From Chloroflexota bacterium (lineage in GTDB: Bacteria > Chloroflexota > UBA11872 > VXOZ01), in the NCBI GenBank assembly GCA_958295775.1, contig CATQHC010000009.1:558001-622000 (forward strand): a DNA stretch of 64,000 nucleotides, written 5' to 3'. This document shows, piece after piece, positions 11,610 through 21,132 of the stretch. The number at the start of each line of letters is the position of its first letter. The first letter of the stretch is position 1. Both the position numbers and the translations under genes were made by a program. Below the pieces are notes generated by a model. The model had not been told where the DNA came from. It worked only from the letters and a program-made list of their open reading frames with translations, and searched no databases.

Positions 11610-12049
11610 CTACTCCGCAAACGATCGCGAAAGACGCTCCCACTGCTTTGGGTCAATAACAGTCGAGGACGGCGCGGGCTGAACGCGGGCTTCTTCTAGC
11701 AAGTCAACAAACTGCTTCACTTGGTTGATGCCATCCTGTACCGAACCGTCCGGCTGCCAATTCTCATAGAAGTTCTGGTGTAGCGAGTGCGCCGCGTGGA
11801 AAAGCGAGCGCAGAACAGGAGTTTCCGCGTCGCGCGAGACTTGGTCTACGACATCGAAGAGCAGTCTATGCGAGTTGTGGTTCCAGCATCTGCTCGCGGC
11901 GACTGCCTTCACGGCATGCGCGGCTGCGCCCCAAGCTTTTTCTGAGGCCTGGAGCCGGTCGCCCTTATCGAATTCTTCCTGGGCCTGACGGACAAGCGAC
12001 GGCTAAGCGCCGCATAGTCATCCGCATTCGCTTGCTTGTAGTTCTCCAT
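11610..12049 (-). pseudogene. HEPN/PaREP1-like protein gene with apparent frameshift
   Basis: QAQEEFDKGDRLQASEKAWGAAAHAVKAVAASRCWNHNSHRLLFDVVDQ...LFHAAHSLHQNFYENW is in one frame, with an in-frame TAG upstream at 12003-12005. The plausible N-terminus MENYKQANADDYAALSRRL (ATG at 12049) is in another frame. Confidence 0.6.
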
Positions 12050-12137
12050 TGAGTCATCTCCTTTTCTCACTATACCACTGAGCGTGTTACCATTCAGCGG
12101 CGCGCATCAGAAATTAGGAGAGAGATTACCGGTGTCT

Positions 12138-13031
12138 ATGGGAGTAACACTCGTAACAGGAGCCACCGGACAACAGGGCGGTGCCGTGGCGCGCGCCTTG
12201 CTAGCCGCGGGACAGACCGTTCGCGCGCTCACGCGCGACTTTGCCCGCGCGGAGGCCCTCATCAACGCCGGGGCCCGCGTGGTGGTGGGCGACATGACCG
12301 ACCCGCAGCAGATGAAGCGAGCATTCCAAGGGGCTGAGGCCGCCTTTCTCATGGGCACGCCGTACGCCGCGGGGCCGGAGGCAGAGCGGCAGCAACTTGA
12401 GACCTGCATTGAGGCAGCGCGGGCGGCAGACATTACGCACGTCGTTTACTCGTCAGTGCAGCGCGCAGACGACCTAACCGGCGTGGCGCACTACGCGCAG
12501 AAACATCATGCCGAGCAGTGCCTCCAGGCAAGCGGGATTCCCTGGACGATCCTGCGGCCGGTCTTTTTCATGGACATCTTTGGCGCGGATGCGCTCGCGG
12601 GCAATCTGCTCGCGGGTCGGCTCCACGCCCCCATGCCGCCCCACATCAGCACGCAACTGGTCGCCGTGGACGACATCGGCCGCGCCGCCGCCGCCGTGCT
12701 CGCCGCGCCGGAATTGTGGGCGGGGAAAACCCTCGATCTCGCGGGCGACACGCGCACGTGGGCAGAAATCGCCCAGGACATCGGCGCAGCCATCGGGTGT
12801 ACGGTTGAGTTCCTGCCGCTGCCGCCGGAGTGGGTAGCCGAGAGTATGGGCGCAGACTACGCAGCCTATTACGATTGGCTGTGGCAGGAAGGCTTCACGG
12901 CGAACGTTGCGGGGATGGAGGAGGCTCTTGGCTTTCGGCCGAAAGAATTTGCTGCGTACCTTAGCGAAGCACATTGGGTGGTCGACCTGCGCATTGAGTT
13001 AGAGGTGCAACCGCCCAGCTCTTTCACCTAG
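12138..13031 (+). CDS. NmrA/SDR-type NAD(P)-binding protein
   Basis: MGVTLVTGATGQQGGAVARALLAAGQTVRALTRD Rossmann motif, with a YSSVQ...HYAQKHHAEQCL-like region. Confidence 0.88.
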   Translation: MGVTLVTGATGQQGGAVARALLAAGQTVRALTRDFARAEALINAGARVVVGDMTDPQQMKRAFQGAEAAFLMGTPYAAGPEAERQQLETCIEAARAADITHVVYSSVQRADDLTGVAHYAQKHHAEQCLQASGIPWTILRPVFFMDIFGADALAGNLLAGRLHAPMPPHISTQLVAVDDIGRAAAAVLAAPELWAGKTLDLAGDTRTWAEIAQDIGAAIGCTVEFLPLPPEWVAESMGADYAAYYDWLWQEGFTANVAGMEEALGFRPKEFAAYLSEAHWVVDLRIELEVQPPSSFT

Positions 13032-13306
13032 CGCACAACTTGCCAAGGAGTTGTCTCACTTGAGACAATATTGCGCTCATCTTACCGTTACTGCTTAAGC
13101 AAGTCCTGTACTTAGCTTGTCGAAGTGCTCAGTACAAACGGTAGGAAGGCCTGAATTGCGCTGGAATTAGAATACGAGACACCAAGCCACCGGCATAGAC
13201 GGCCTTATATTCTTTCGTTCCCGCTGGCGCGGGAATCAATCTCTGCAGTGTCTCAGGATCCGGCCTGAATTGAGGAAGACGAGCGTGCGTCCTTGGCGCT
13301 AAACGT

Positions 13307-13334
13307 GTAGGGGCACGGCATGCCGTGCCCCTAC
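13307..13334. repeat. 28-nt perfect palindrome, copy 1
   Basis: GTAGGGGCACGGCATGCCGTGCCCCTAC; it equals its own reverse complement. Confidence 0.85.
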
Positions 13335-13443
13335 GTGTGACGCACACTTTCCGCAAGCAAACTCAGCTTCATAGACTCTCCATATGGGATTTTCGGCTTA
13401 TTGGCATACCTGTTGGCGCCAACCGGTCCGCCACAGAGGGATT

Positions 13444-15195
13444 TTACCCGCCTACTGCGAACTCTTCCGCCACCACGCGCGCATCGATGGACGCCTGCAA
13501 CGCACCGATTTGAGCCTGAGCGTGTGCAACGGCTTCTGCCAGCGGCACGAGGGTAAACTCCTTGTCGGTGCGAAGCTTGAGTTCCACTGATTCGTTCTTC
13601 AGCGTGCGGCGGCTGACCGTGAGGCGCAGCGGCATGCCCAAGAGATCCGCGTCGGTGAACTTAACCCCAGGGCTCTCGTTGCGGTCGTCGAATAGCACCG
13701 TAATCCCAGCCGCACCGAGATCGGCATACAATTGCTCCGCTGCCTGCATAACGGATTCGTCATTTTGATTCAGCACCACCAGATAGACCTGGAACGGCGC
13801 CACGGCAACCGGCCAGATCATGCCTCTCTCGTCGTGTGAGGCCTCGACAATCGCCGCCATGAGCCGTTCAACGCCAATGCCGTAGCAGCCCATCACCATG
13901 GGGTGCTGATCTCCGGCCTCGTCGCGGTATTGCGCCTTGAGCGCTGCCGCATACTTCGTGCCCAACTTGAAGATATTCCCCACCTCGATCGCGCGTTCCA
14001 AACGCACCGGCCCGCCACAATCCGGGCAAGGCGCGCCGTCATACGCGCTGGCAATATCAACCACCACGTCCGCTTCATAGTCACGGCCATGATTCACGTT
14101 GTACAGGTGGTAGCCCGCCTTATTTGCCCCGGCCACCAAGTTCGTAGATTGTGCCACCAGGTCGTCCACGACCACCTGCACGCCGCTTACGCCAAGCGGC
14201 GAGGCATAGCCGGGCACAATGCCGGCTTCATGTAGTTCAGCCTCGGTCGCGGGCCGCAGCGCCGTGGACTTCGTAGCGTTCGTGAGCTTGGTCTCGTTGA
14301 CTTCCATGTCGCCGCGCACTACCGCAAAGATCAGGCCCGCATCGCCCACGAAGAAGGCTGCTTTCGCGGTGCTGCTCTCCGGTATGTCCAGCAAGTCCGC
14401 CAACTCTGCGATTGTCTTCGTGTCAGGCGTTGCCACTTCCGCGAGCGGCTGTGGTTCCCCGCCGTCAATGACATCTTTGCGGAAAGTTGCGATCTGGCGG
14501 TTCGCGCTGAGACCGCACGCATCACAGAGCACCAGCGTATCCTCTCCGACCGGGGTGAGTGACATGAACTCGTGAGCCATCGTGCCGCCCATCATGCCCA
14601 CGTCGGAGTCCACTGAGATCACATCCAGCCCGCAGCGGCGGAAGATGTTGAAGTACGCCTGGTAGACCTCAGGATAGTAGCGGTCAAGGTCTTCCTGAGA
14701 AATGTGGGCGCTATACGCATCTTTCATGGTGAACTCGCGTAAACGAATGGCCCCGGCCCGGGGGCGGGGCTCATCGCGGAATTTTGTCTGGATTTGGTAG
14801 AGCATGACCGGCAGTTGGCGGTACGAGTGGACGTTGTAGCCGATGAGGCTGGTAATGACCTCCTCGTGGGTCATGGCCAGCACCAAATCGTGCTCCGCGC
14901 GGTCCTTGAGCCGCAGCAAGTCATCGCCGATGTCGTACCAGCGGCCTGACTGTTGCCAAATCTCGGCAGGCTGTACGACCGGCATTGTGAGCTCCTGCCC
15001 GCCGATGGCGTCCATTTCCTCGCGCAAGACCTGCTCGATCTTGGCTGCCACCCGCGTCCCGAGCGGGAGCAAGCTGTAGATGCCGGATGCGAGCTGGCGG
15101 ATGAAGCAGCCGCGCACCAGCAGTATGTGGTTGGGCACGTCTGCTTCCGCGGGATCGTCCCGCAATGTCTCACAAAGTAGCGTTGAACGTCTCAT
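13444..15195 (-). CDS. proS: Prolyl-tRNA synthetase
   Basis: MRRSTLLCETLRDDPAEADVPNHILLVRGCFIRQLASGIYSLLPLG, class II motifs, editing-domain insert. Confidence 0.96.
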   Translation of the reverse strand: MRRSTLLCETLRDDPAEADVPNHILLVRGCFIRQLASGIYSLLPLGTRVAAKIEQVLREEMDAIGGQELTMPVVQPAEIWQQSGRWYDIGDDLLRLKDRAEHDLVLAMTHEEVITSLIGYNVHSYRQLPVMLYQIQTKFRDEPRPRAGAIRLREFTMKDAYSAHISQEDLDRYYPEVYQAYFNIFRRCGLDVISVDSDVGMMGGTMAHEFMSLTPVGEDTLVLCDACGLSANRQIATFRKDVIDGGEPQPLAEVATPDTKTIAELADLLDIPESSTAKAAFFVGDAGLIFAVVRGDMEVNETKLTNATKSTALRPATEAELHEAGIVPGYASPLGVSGVQVVVDDLVAQSTNLVAGANKAGYHLYNVNHGRDYEADVVVDIASAYDGAPCPDCGGPVRLERAIEVGNIFKLGTKYAAALKAQYRDEAGDQHPMVMGCYGIGVERLMAAIVEASHDERGMIWPVAVAPFQVYLVVLNQNDESVMQAAEQLYADLGAAGITVLFDDRNESPGVKFTDADLLGMPLRLTVSRRTLKNESVELKLRTDKEFTLVPLAEAVAHAQAQIGALQASIDARVVAEEFAVGG

Positions 15196-15503
15196 GATAG
15201 GGATAATGCTCCGCAGTCAGTTCAAATGGTTGGATAGGTCAATGACAATGCTGTCTCGGCGAGTGCTTTCAGTGTAGCAGAATCCGAGTGGCACGAACGT
15301 CAGGGCGTCTCTAGTCATGCAGCGCGGGGGGCTTGTCCCTCGCTTGGGGGGTGGGAGTTTGGCGGCGAAGAGAAGATGGATTCCGCGCCCCCGCGCGGGG
15401 GCGAACTTTCGCGAGAATGACGGAGGCTGCTGGCCAATTTCTATGGTAATGGCGGAAGCGGTTCGTCATCTTCATAACAAGAGGGAGATCGCAAAGCTGA
15501 TTG

Positions 15504-17051
15504 CTACGGCCGGCGCCAGGAGCGGCCGTCCATGGCGATCAGAGCATCGGCTTCCGGCGGCCCCCAGCTCCCGGCCTCGTAGTTCGGGAAGTTGCTCGCG
15601 GGGCTGGATTCCCACGCCTCGATGATGGGCGTGATCAAAGCCCAGGCGTATTCGATCCACTCTTTGTGGGCAAAGAGTGTGCGGTCACCCCGCAGTATGT
15701 CCAGCAGCAACGTTTCGTAGGCCGGCGGCGCCTCGCCGTTGAAGAGGGATTCATAGTCGAAATTCATGCTGACCTGATGCACCCGGATGGTCTGACCGGG
15801 AGACTTCACGCGGAATTGGAGCGAAAAACCTTCGTTAGGCTGCACGCGAATGACAATTGCATTGGGATTCAGGGCATCGGCAGGGGTTAGCCCGAAGAGC
15901 AAGTGGGGCACGCGCTTGAACTGAATGGCAATCTCGGTCACCTTCTTCGTCATGCTCTTGCCAGAGCGCAGATAGAATGGCACGCCCTCCCAGCGCCAGT
16001 TGTCAATATAGAGCTTCAGCGCGGCAAAAGTCTCGCGGTTAGAGTGCGGGTCGGTATTCTCCTCTTCGCGATACCCTTTGACGTATTCCCCACGGGCCCA
16101 GCCCGGACCGTATTGTCCGCGCACCGCCCACTGATCGATTTGCGTCAGTGGGATAGGGCGGGTTGCGCGCAAGACCTTGATCTTCTCCGCCCCGACCTCC
16201 TCGGCGTCGAACACCACCGGCGGATCCATAGCAACCAATGAATAGAGCTGCAGGAGATGATTTTGAAACATGTCGCGCATGGCGCCGGATTCTTCGTAGT
16301 ACCCGGCGCGGTGCTCTATGCCAATGCTTTCGGATGCCGTAATTTGCACGTGGTCCACGTAGCGGCGGTTCCAGAGCGGCTCGAAAATGTGGTTCGCCAA
16401 CCGGAAGACCAGGATGTTCTGCACCGTCTCCTTGCCGAGGTAATGGTCGATACGGTAGGTCTGAGTTTCGGCAAAGACGTTTGCGATCTGCGCGTTCAAA
16501 GTTTGGGCGGTGGCGAGATCGCGGCCAAACGGTTTCTCGATTACGACGCGCCGCCACGAGGAATTTTCCCCATTCGCTTGATGCAGGCCCACCGCGCCAA
16601 GTTGCTGAATAACGTCGGAATACACACTGGGCGGCGTGGAAAGATAGAAGACGTAGTTGCCGCCGCAGCTATGTTCGTCGGAGACCCTGCCCAGCAGCTC
16701 CGCAAGCTGCTCAAAGTCTTCCCGGCTGCCGTAGTTGCCGGAGATGTAGTGCAGACGTTGCGCGAAGTCCGCCCATGCTGTTCCATCAATTGTCATCGCG
16801 CCCGCGTATTCGCGTACGGCGGTTTCCATCTCTTCGCGAAAGACCGCGGTATTCCACTTGCTGCGGGAAAACCCGACGATGGCAAAGTCGTCAGGCAGGA
16901 GCCCACGTTGCTGCAAACTAAAGAGCGCGGGCACAATCATACGGCCCGTCAGATCGCCGGTAGCGCCAAAGATGACAATGGCGCACCCCTCCGGCACCCG
17001 CATTTGGGGCGATCTGTCCTCTAATTCGAAGGGTTGGGCGGCAAATTGCAT
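15504..17051 (-). CDS. zwf: Glucose-6-phosphate 1-dehydrogenase
   Basis: IFGATGDLTGRMIVPALFSL, EKPFGRDL, RIDHYLGKETVQNILVFRLAN. Confidence 0.96.
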   Translation of the reverse strand: MQFAAQPFELEDRSPQMRVPEGCAIVIFGATGDLTGRMIVPALFSLQQRGLLPDDFAIVGFSRSKWNTAVFREEMETAVREYAGAMTIDGTAWADFAQRLHYISGNYGSREDFEQLAELLGRVSDEHSCGGNYVFYLSTPPSVYSDVIQQLGAVGLHQANGENSSWRRVVIEKPFGRDLATAQTLNAQIANVFAETQTYRIDHYLGKETVQNILVFRLANHIFEPLWNRRYVDHVQITASESIGIEHRAGYYEESGAMRDMFQNHLLQLYSLVAMDPPVVFDAEEVGAEKIKVLRATRPIPLTQIDQWAVRGQYGPGWARGEYVKGYREEENTDPHSNRETFAALKLYIDNWRWEGVPFYLRSGKSMTKKVTEIAIQFKRVPHLLFGLTPADALNPNAIVIRVQPNEGFSLQFRVKSPGQTIRVHQVSMNFDYESLFNGEAPPAYETLLLDILRGDRTLFAHKEWIEYAWALITPIIEAWESSPASNFPNYEAGSWGPPEADALIAMDGRSWRRP

Positions 17052-17235
17052 TTGAGTCTCTTGCTCTTCAGCGCTTCAATCCACTTCTGCGCCACATTAT
17101 ACCGTGTGGCGCGAGGCGACCACCGGATCAGCCCGCAACGTGCGCGCTGCGGCACTTAACCTAAGTAGGATAGCAAATCTGGCGACAAATACAAGAGGAA
17201 TGCCCTGCCATACCCTTGACTACGCCGGCCAACGA

Positions 17236-18921
17236 TTACAAGTCAGCCAGCGCCTGTTCGAGTGCAGCAAGCCCTTGCGCGTAGTCTGCACCCAGATGCA
17301 CGCGCAAGACGCGTCGCCCGTGGCCCTGCAGCGAACGCACGTCGCCGATCGCCTGCGCTTGGATGAACGTGCCGAACGAGTACGGCGACCCGGGAATCGA
17401 CACGTCGCCGCCAACGTCGGCCGTGATTTGCAGGCAGACCGCGGTATTGGGGCCGCCTTTGTGCAGTTGTCCCGTCGAGTGGAGGAACCGCGGGCCGTAG
17501 CCGACGGTAGTGGCCGCCTGTGTCGCGGCACGGACGGCATGGCGAATAGCAGTCAAACGGCCTTGGGTCGCGCTTTCCTGCGGCAAGTACGCCATTAGGA
17601 CGACGTAGTCGCCAGTCCCAACCTGGTTGAGAAAACTACGCAGCGCCTCTGCAACCGTCTGGCCTTGGCACTCGCCGTAAAGAGAGAGAATCTCTTCCTC
17701 CACGGCCGGTGATTCAGCAGGCAGCGTGCCTACCTCTTGGTACGTTTGCAGGAGCGCGGTTGTGTTGTCCTTGCTCTCCTGAACGTTCGGTTCGTCAAAG
17801 GGGTTTACGCCAAGCAAGTGTCCCGCAATTGCCGTTGCCACTTCCCAGCGGAAGAATTCTTGCCCCAGGTCTCTCCGATCTGCCACCTGTAGACGAACTA
17901 CCGGGTGCCCCAGCGCAGCCAAACTCCGCAGCCGCTCCGTTTCCTCACCTTCACTCGAACCCGGCAGCGCGAGGTGCACGAATACCCGGTCTGAGCCGTA
18001 GGCCTCCGGCTCACCAACCCGCTCGCCTTCGACCGGAACGACACCGATGCCCTGCTTGCCGAGACTCTCAGCCACAAGCTGCTCCAGCCACCACCCCAGT
18101 GTCGCGATTTCCGGCGCGCACACCAGCGTGAGCTTGTCGCGTCCCTGCCGGGCATGGGTCGCGAGTTGTGCTCCCAAGACAAGACCGGGATTGTCGCCTG
18201 CCGCGACCTCCGATCCGCAGCGCTGCGCCATGGCCGCGGCCCGTGACAGGAAGTCAGCCACGTCCATGCCGATGAGGGCCATAGGCGCCAAACCAAAGAA
18301 CGAGAGCGCCGAGTACCGGCCGCCAATATCTGCCGGGTTGCGAAACACGTGACGAAACCCGCGCGCAGTGGCCTCCTCATCTAAGGGCGTACCGGGATCG
18401 GTTATGGCAATGAAGTGCGCCCCGGGCGCCGCGATCCCTGCCTGCGCGACTTGGTCCCAGAAGTAGTGGAAGAAGGCGTTTGACTCGCCGGTAGTGCCGG
18501 ACTTGCTCGAGACGATAAAGAGGGTGCGCTTTACGTCTACGGCATCGTGCACGGCTCGCACGGCATGCGGGTGCGTACTATCCAGAACATGAAGCCGCAG
18601 CCAGCCGGGAGCGGCGCCGAACGTAGCGCGACAGACGTCAGGGCAGAGGCTGCTGCCGCCCATGCCGAGGACCACGGCGTCGGTATAACCCTCTGCCCTC
18701 ACCGCGCTCGCAACGGCACTAATCTCGGCTATCCCGGAGCGGCGCATGTCTGCGACCACATTCAGCCAGCCGAGGCGGTTGCGGATCGCCGCCTGAACCT
18801 CCGGCTTGTCTGTCCAAAGGCCGGGGTCTCTCTGCCAGAGCCGTCTGCCTACTTCCGCTCGTGTGAGACCGGCTAACGCGCTCGCAATGGCATCGCCACA
18901 CTTGTCAGCGTCTGCTGCCAT
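17236..18921 (-). CDS. pgi: Glucose-6-phosphate isomerase (Chloroflexi/cyanobacterial-type)
   Basis: VLGMGGSSLCPDVCRATFG, HVLDSTHP, IVSSKSGTTGESNAFFHYF. ATG at 18921 is preferred over 18951 because it abuts the tal stop. Confidence 0.88.
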   Translation of the reverse strand: MAADADKCGDAIASALAGLTRAEVGRRLWQRDPGLWTDKPEVQAAIRNRLGWLNVVADMRRSGIAEISAVASAVRAEGYTDAVVLGMGGSSLCPDVCRATFGAAPGWLRLHVLDSTHPHAVRAVHDAVDVKRTLFIVSSKSGTTGESNAFFHYFWDQVAQAGIAAPGAHFIAITDPGTPLDEEATARGFRHVFRNPADIGGRYSALSFFGLAPMALIGMDVADFLSRAAAMAQRCGSEVAAGDNPGLVLGAQLATHARQGRDKLTLVCAPEIATLGWWLEQLVAESLGKQGIGVVPVEGERVGEPEAYGSDRVFVHLALPGSSEGEETERLRSLAALGHPVVRLQVADRRDLGQEFFRWEVATAIAGHLLGVNPFDEPNVQESKDNTTALLQTYQEVGTLPAESPAVEEEILSLYGECQGQTVAEALRSFLNQVGTGDYVVLMAYLPQESATQGRLTAIRHAVRAATQAATTVGYGPRFLHSTGQLHKGGPNTAVCLQITADVGGDVSIPGSPYSFGTFIQAQAIGDVRSLQGHGRRVLRVHLGADYAQGLAALEQALADL

Positions 18922-18923
18922 TG

Positions 18924-20051
18924 CTACCTGGCGGCGACGAGCTCTGCGCACACCTGTTCGATGCGGTTGAGCAGATCTTGGTAGGGCTGCACGAACTTAT
19001 CGACGCCTTCCTGCTGCAGTTGCCGCGTCATCGCAGCGTAATCAACACCGACCGCAGCGAGGGCATCCAGTACCGCTTGCGCCTCTTCAACGCCGGTATC
19101 AACCGTTTGGGCGAGCGTGCCGTGGTCGCGGAACGCGTCCATGGTGTCATCCGGCAGGGTATTCACGGTGTGCGGCCCAATCAGGTTATCTACGTACATC
19201 ACGTCGGAGTAGTCCGGATTCTTCGTGCTGGTGCTTGCCCACAGCACGCGCTGCACGCGGGCGCCCTGTGCTTCAAGTTTCGCGAATCGCTCCGACTTGA
19301 AGAAGTCGAGGAAATGTCGGTAGGCGATCTTCGCGTTGGCGATCGCCACCTTGCCCAAGAGCTCCTGCGCACCCGCTTCACCGGCCTGCACACGCGCCTC
19401 GAGCAACTCGTCAGCCAACGTGTCGATGCGACTCACGAAGAAGCTCGCGACCGACGCGATGCGGCTTATCGGCTTGCCCGCCGCCGCACGCGCCTCCAGC
19501 GCCGAAATATAGGCTTCCGCCACGTTGTCGTAGTCGGTGAGCGAGAACATCAGTGTAATGTTGACATTGTATCCCTCGGTAAGCATCTGCTGCACCGCGG
19601 GTATGCCCTCGTCCGTCGCCGGAATCTTGATCATCAGGTTCGGGCGGCCCACCTGCTGCCAGAGGCGGCGCACCTCGCCAATCGTGCCTTCGGTATCGAA
19701 AGCGAGTTCCGGCGACACCTCGAGACTGACCAAGCCGTGCTCACCGTCGCTGGCGTCGTACACCGGCCGCAGCACGTCACACGCCGACTGAATGTCCGTG
19801 ATGGCGACCTCTTCGTAGATCTCCACCGTACTCTTGCCGCCGGCATGGAGTGCGCGCAATTGGTCGCGATAGTCATCGCTGCCGCTGATCGCCTTTTCGA
19901 AAATGGCGGGATTCGACGTCATACCCCGCAGCCCATCGTTGTCCACCAGGGCTTGCAGTTGTCCCGACTGGATCAGACCGCGACTGATGCTATCCAGCCA
20001 CACGCTCTGGTCAAAGTCCTGCAATTGCACGAGCTTGTTCTTTTCTTCCAC
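18924..20051 (-). CDS. tal: Transaldolase
   Basis: SVWLDSISRGLIQSGQL...GLRGMTSNPAIFEKAI, NLMIKIPATDEGIPAV, NVNITLMFSLTDY. Confidence 0.95.
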   Translation of the reverse strand: MEEKNKLVQLQDFDQSVWLDSISRGLIQSGQLQALVDNDGLRGMTSNPAIFEKAISGSDDYRDQLRALHAGGKSTVEIYEEVAITDIQSACDVLRPVYDASDGEHGLVSLEVSPELAFDTEGTIGEVRRLWQQVGRPNLMIKIPATDEGIPAVQQMLTEGYNVNITLMFSLTDYDNVAEAYISALEARAAAGKPISRIASVASFFVSRIDTLADELLEARVQAGEAGAQELLGKVAIANAKIAYRHFLDFFKSERFAKLEAQGARVQRVLWASTSTKNPDYSDVMYVDNLIGPHTVNTLPDDTMDAFRDHGTLAQTVDTGVEEAQAVLDALAAVGVDYAAMTRQLQQEGVDKFVQPYQDLLNRIEQVCAELVAAR

Positions 20052-20164
20052 AGTTACCTCCTATTTGCTGTAAGCCTTGCGATTGAGTCTTGCGGTTCCG
20101 TTCTGAAGTTGCTGAGCCGACAAACATCCGGCCCACGTATCAAAGCTACATCCATCGCCCATCC

Positions 20165-20662
20165 CTACGAAGTCTCGATCTCCTCCGCGCTGCCCACGGC
20201 GACGTCCCCTTCAGCTTGCTCCAGCGCCGTTACCTTGGCAAGGCGACGCGCATGCCGTTCTTCACCAGTGAAGCTGGCGCCCAAGAAAGCGGTCACCAAC
20301 TCCTCCATCAGCGCCGGACCCACCACACGAGGGCCCAGGCACAGCACGTTGACGTTATCATGCTCAACGGCCTGGTGTGCGGAATAGACATCGTGACAGA
20401 GGCCCGCGCGAATGCCGCGCAGCTTATTGGCCGCAATGCTTGCGCCCACGCCGCTTCCGCAGAGCAGTATGCCGCGGTCGGCCTCGCCGCGCTGCAACGT
20501 CTCACCTACGAGGCGGGCGAAGTCCGGGTAGTCGTCGTCCGGATCGAGCTGATGCGGCCCAACGTCGATCACGGTGTGACCGGCGGCTTCAAGCCACTGT
20601 CGCACGTCGTCCTTGCTGGCAAGTCCGTTGTGGTCGGCGCCAATTACAATACGCATCAGCAT
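20165..20662 (-). CDS. rpiB: Ribose-5-phosphate isomerase B
   Basis: MRIVIGADHNGLASKDDV, GILLCGSGVGASIAANKLRGIRAGLCHD, HDNVNVLCLGPRVVG. Confidence 0.94.
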   Translation of the reverse strand: MLMRIVIGADHNGLASKDDVRQWLEAAGHTVIDVGPHQLDPDDDYPDFARLVGETLQRGEADRGILLCGSGVGASIAANKLRGIRAGLCHDVYSAHQAVEHDNVNVLCLGPRVVGPALMEELVTAFLGASFTGEERHARRLAKVTALEQAEGDVAVGSAEEIETS

Positions 20663-20860
20663 TCTCCCGCTTTATCCTACCGGATTTGGCGAAAAAGGTG
20701 CGAGACTCTCGTTTAACTTCCTCAGAAACTACAGCTTGCGCTCGTTACTTACGCTTGTCGCTTGCGCTTGTAACTTGCGGAGGTCATATGCGCTTGTCAT
20801 ATGCGCTCGTCAATAGTTGAAAAACTCCGCTCACTGCGACTTGATCCCTCGCCCTTACGC

Positions 20861-20893
20861 CCGTTCGTACTGAGCCTGTCGAAGTATGAACGG
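20861..20893. repeat. Inverted-repeat intergenic element (CTTCGACAAGCTCAG family)
   Basis: CCGTTCGTACTGAGCCTGTCGAAGTATGAACGG; the arms CCGTTCGTAC/GTATGAACGG are near-perfect inverted repeats. Confidence 0.7.
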
Positions 20894-21132
20894 ACGTATG
20901 GGCAACCACTCGATTTTGACTAAACCTCGTTTGCCCTTCGCTAAGCTCACAGCGAACCCGGCTTGCGCTCGGGAACGAAATAGTGTCCGCAAACTAACGA
21001 ATGCCAGTGAGCAGTGACTTCGCCGTACAAAAGCCGCTGCGGCCTGGAGTCAGTTTATTGCTTGGGCCTGCTCCAACGTGCAAGGCGGCGCCCAGCGCGT
21101 CCTTGCCAGCCATGTGTTACCAGTCACCGGCT

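Noticed and set aside
13100-13340. Possible CRISPR-like or tRNA structure in the proS downstream region
   Set aside because: Contains single palindromes and dispersed repeats but no regular repeat-spacer pattern and no cloverleaf.
18921-20387. 488-aa plus-strand ORF opposite tal
   Set aside because: Entirely antisense to the well-supported tal/rpiB genes; long antisense ORFs are expected in high-GC DNA and the translation is Arg/His-rich with no motif.
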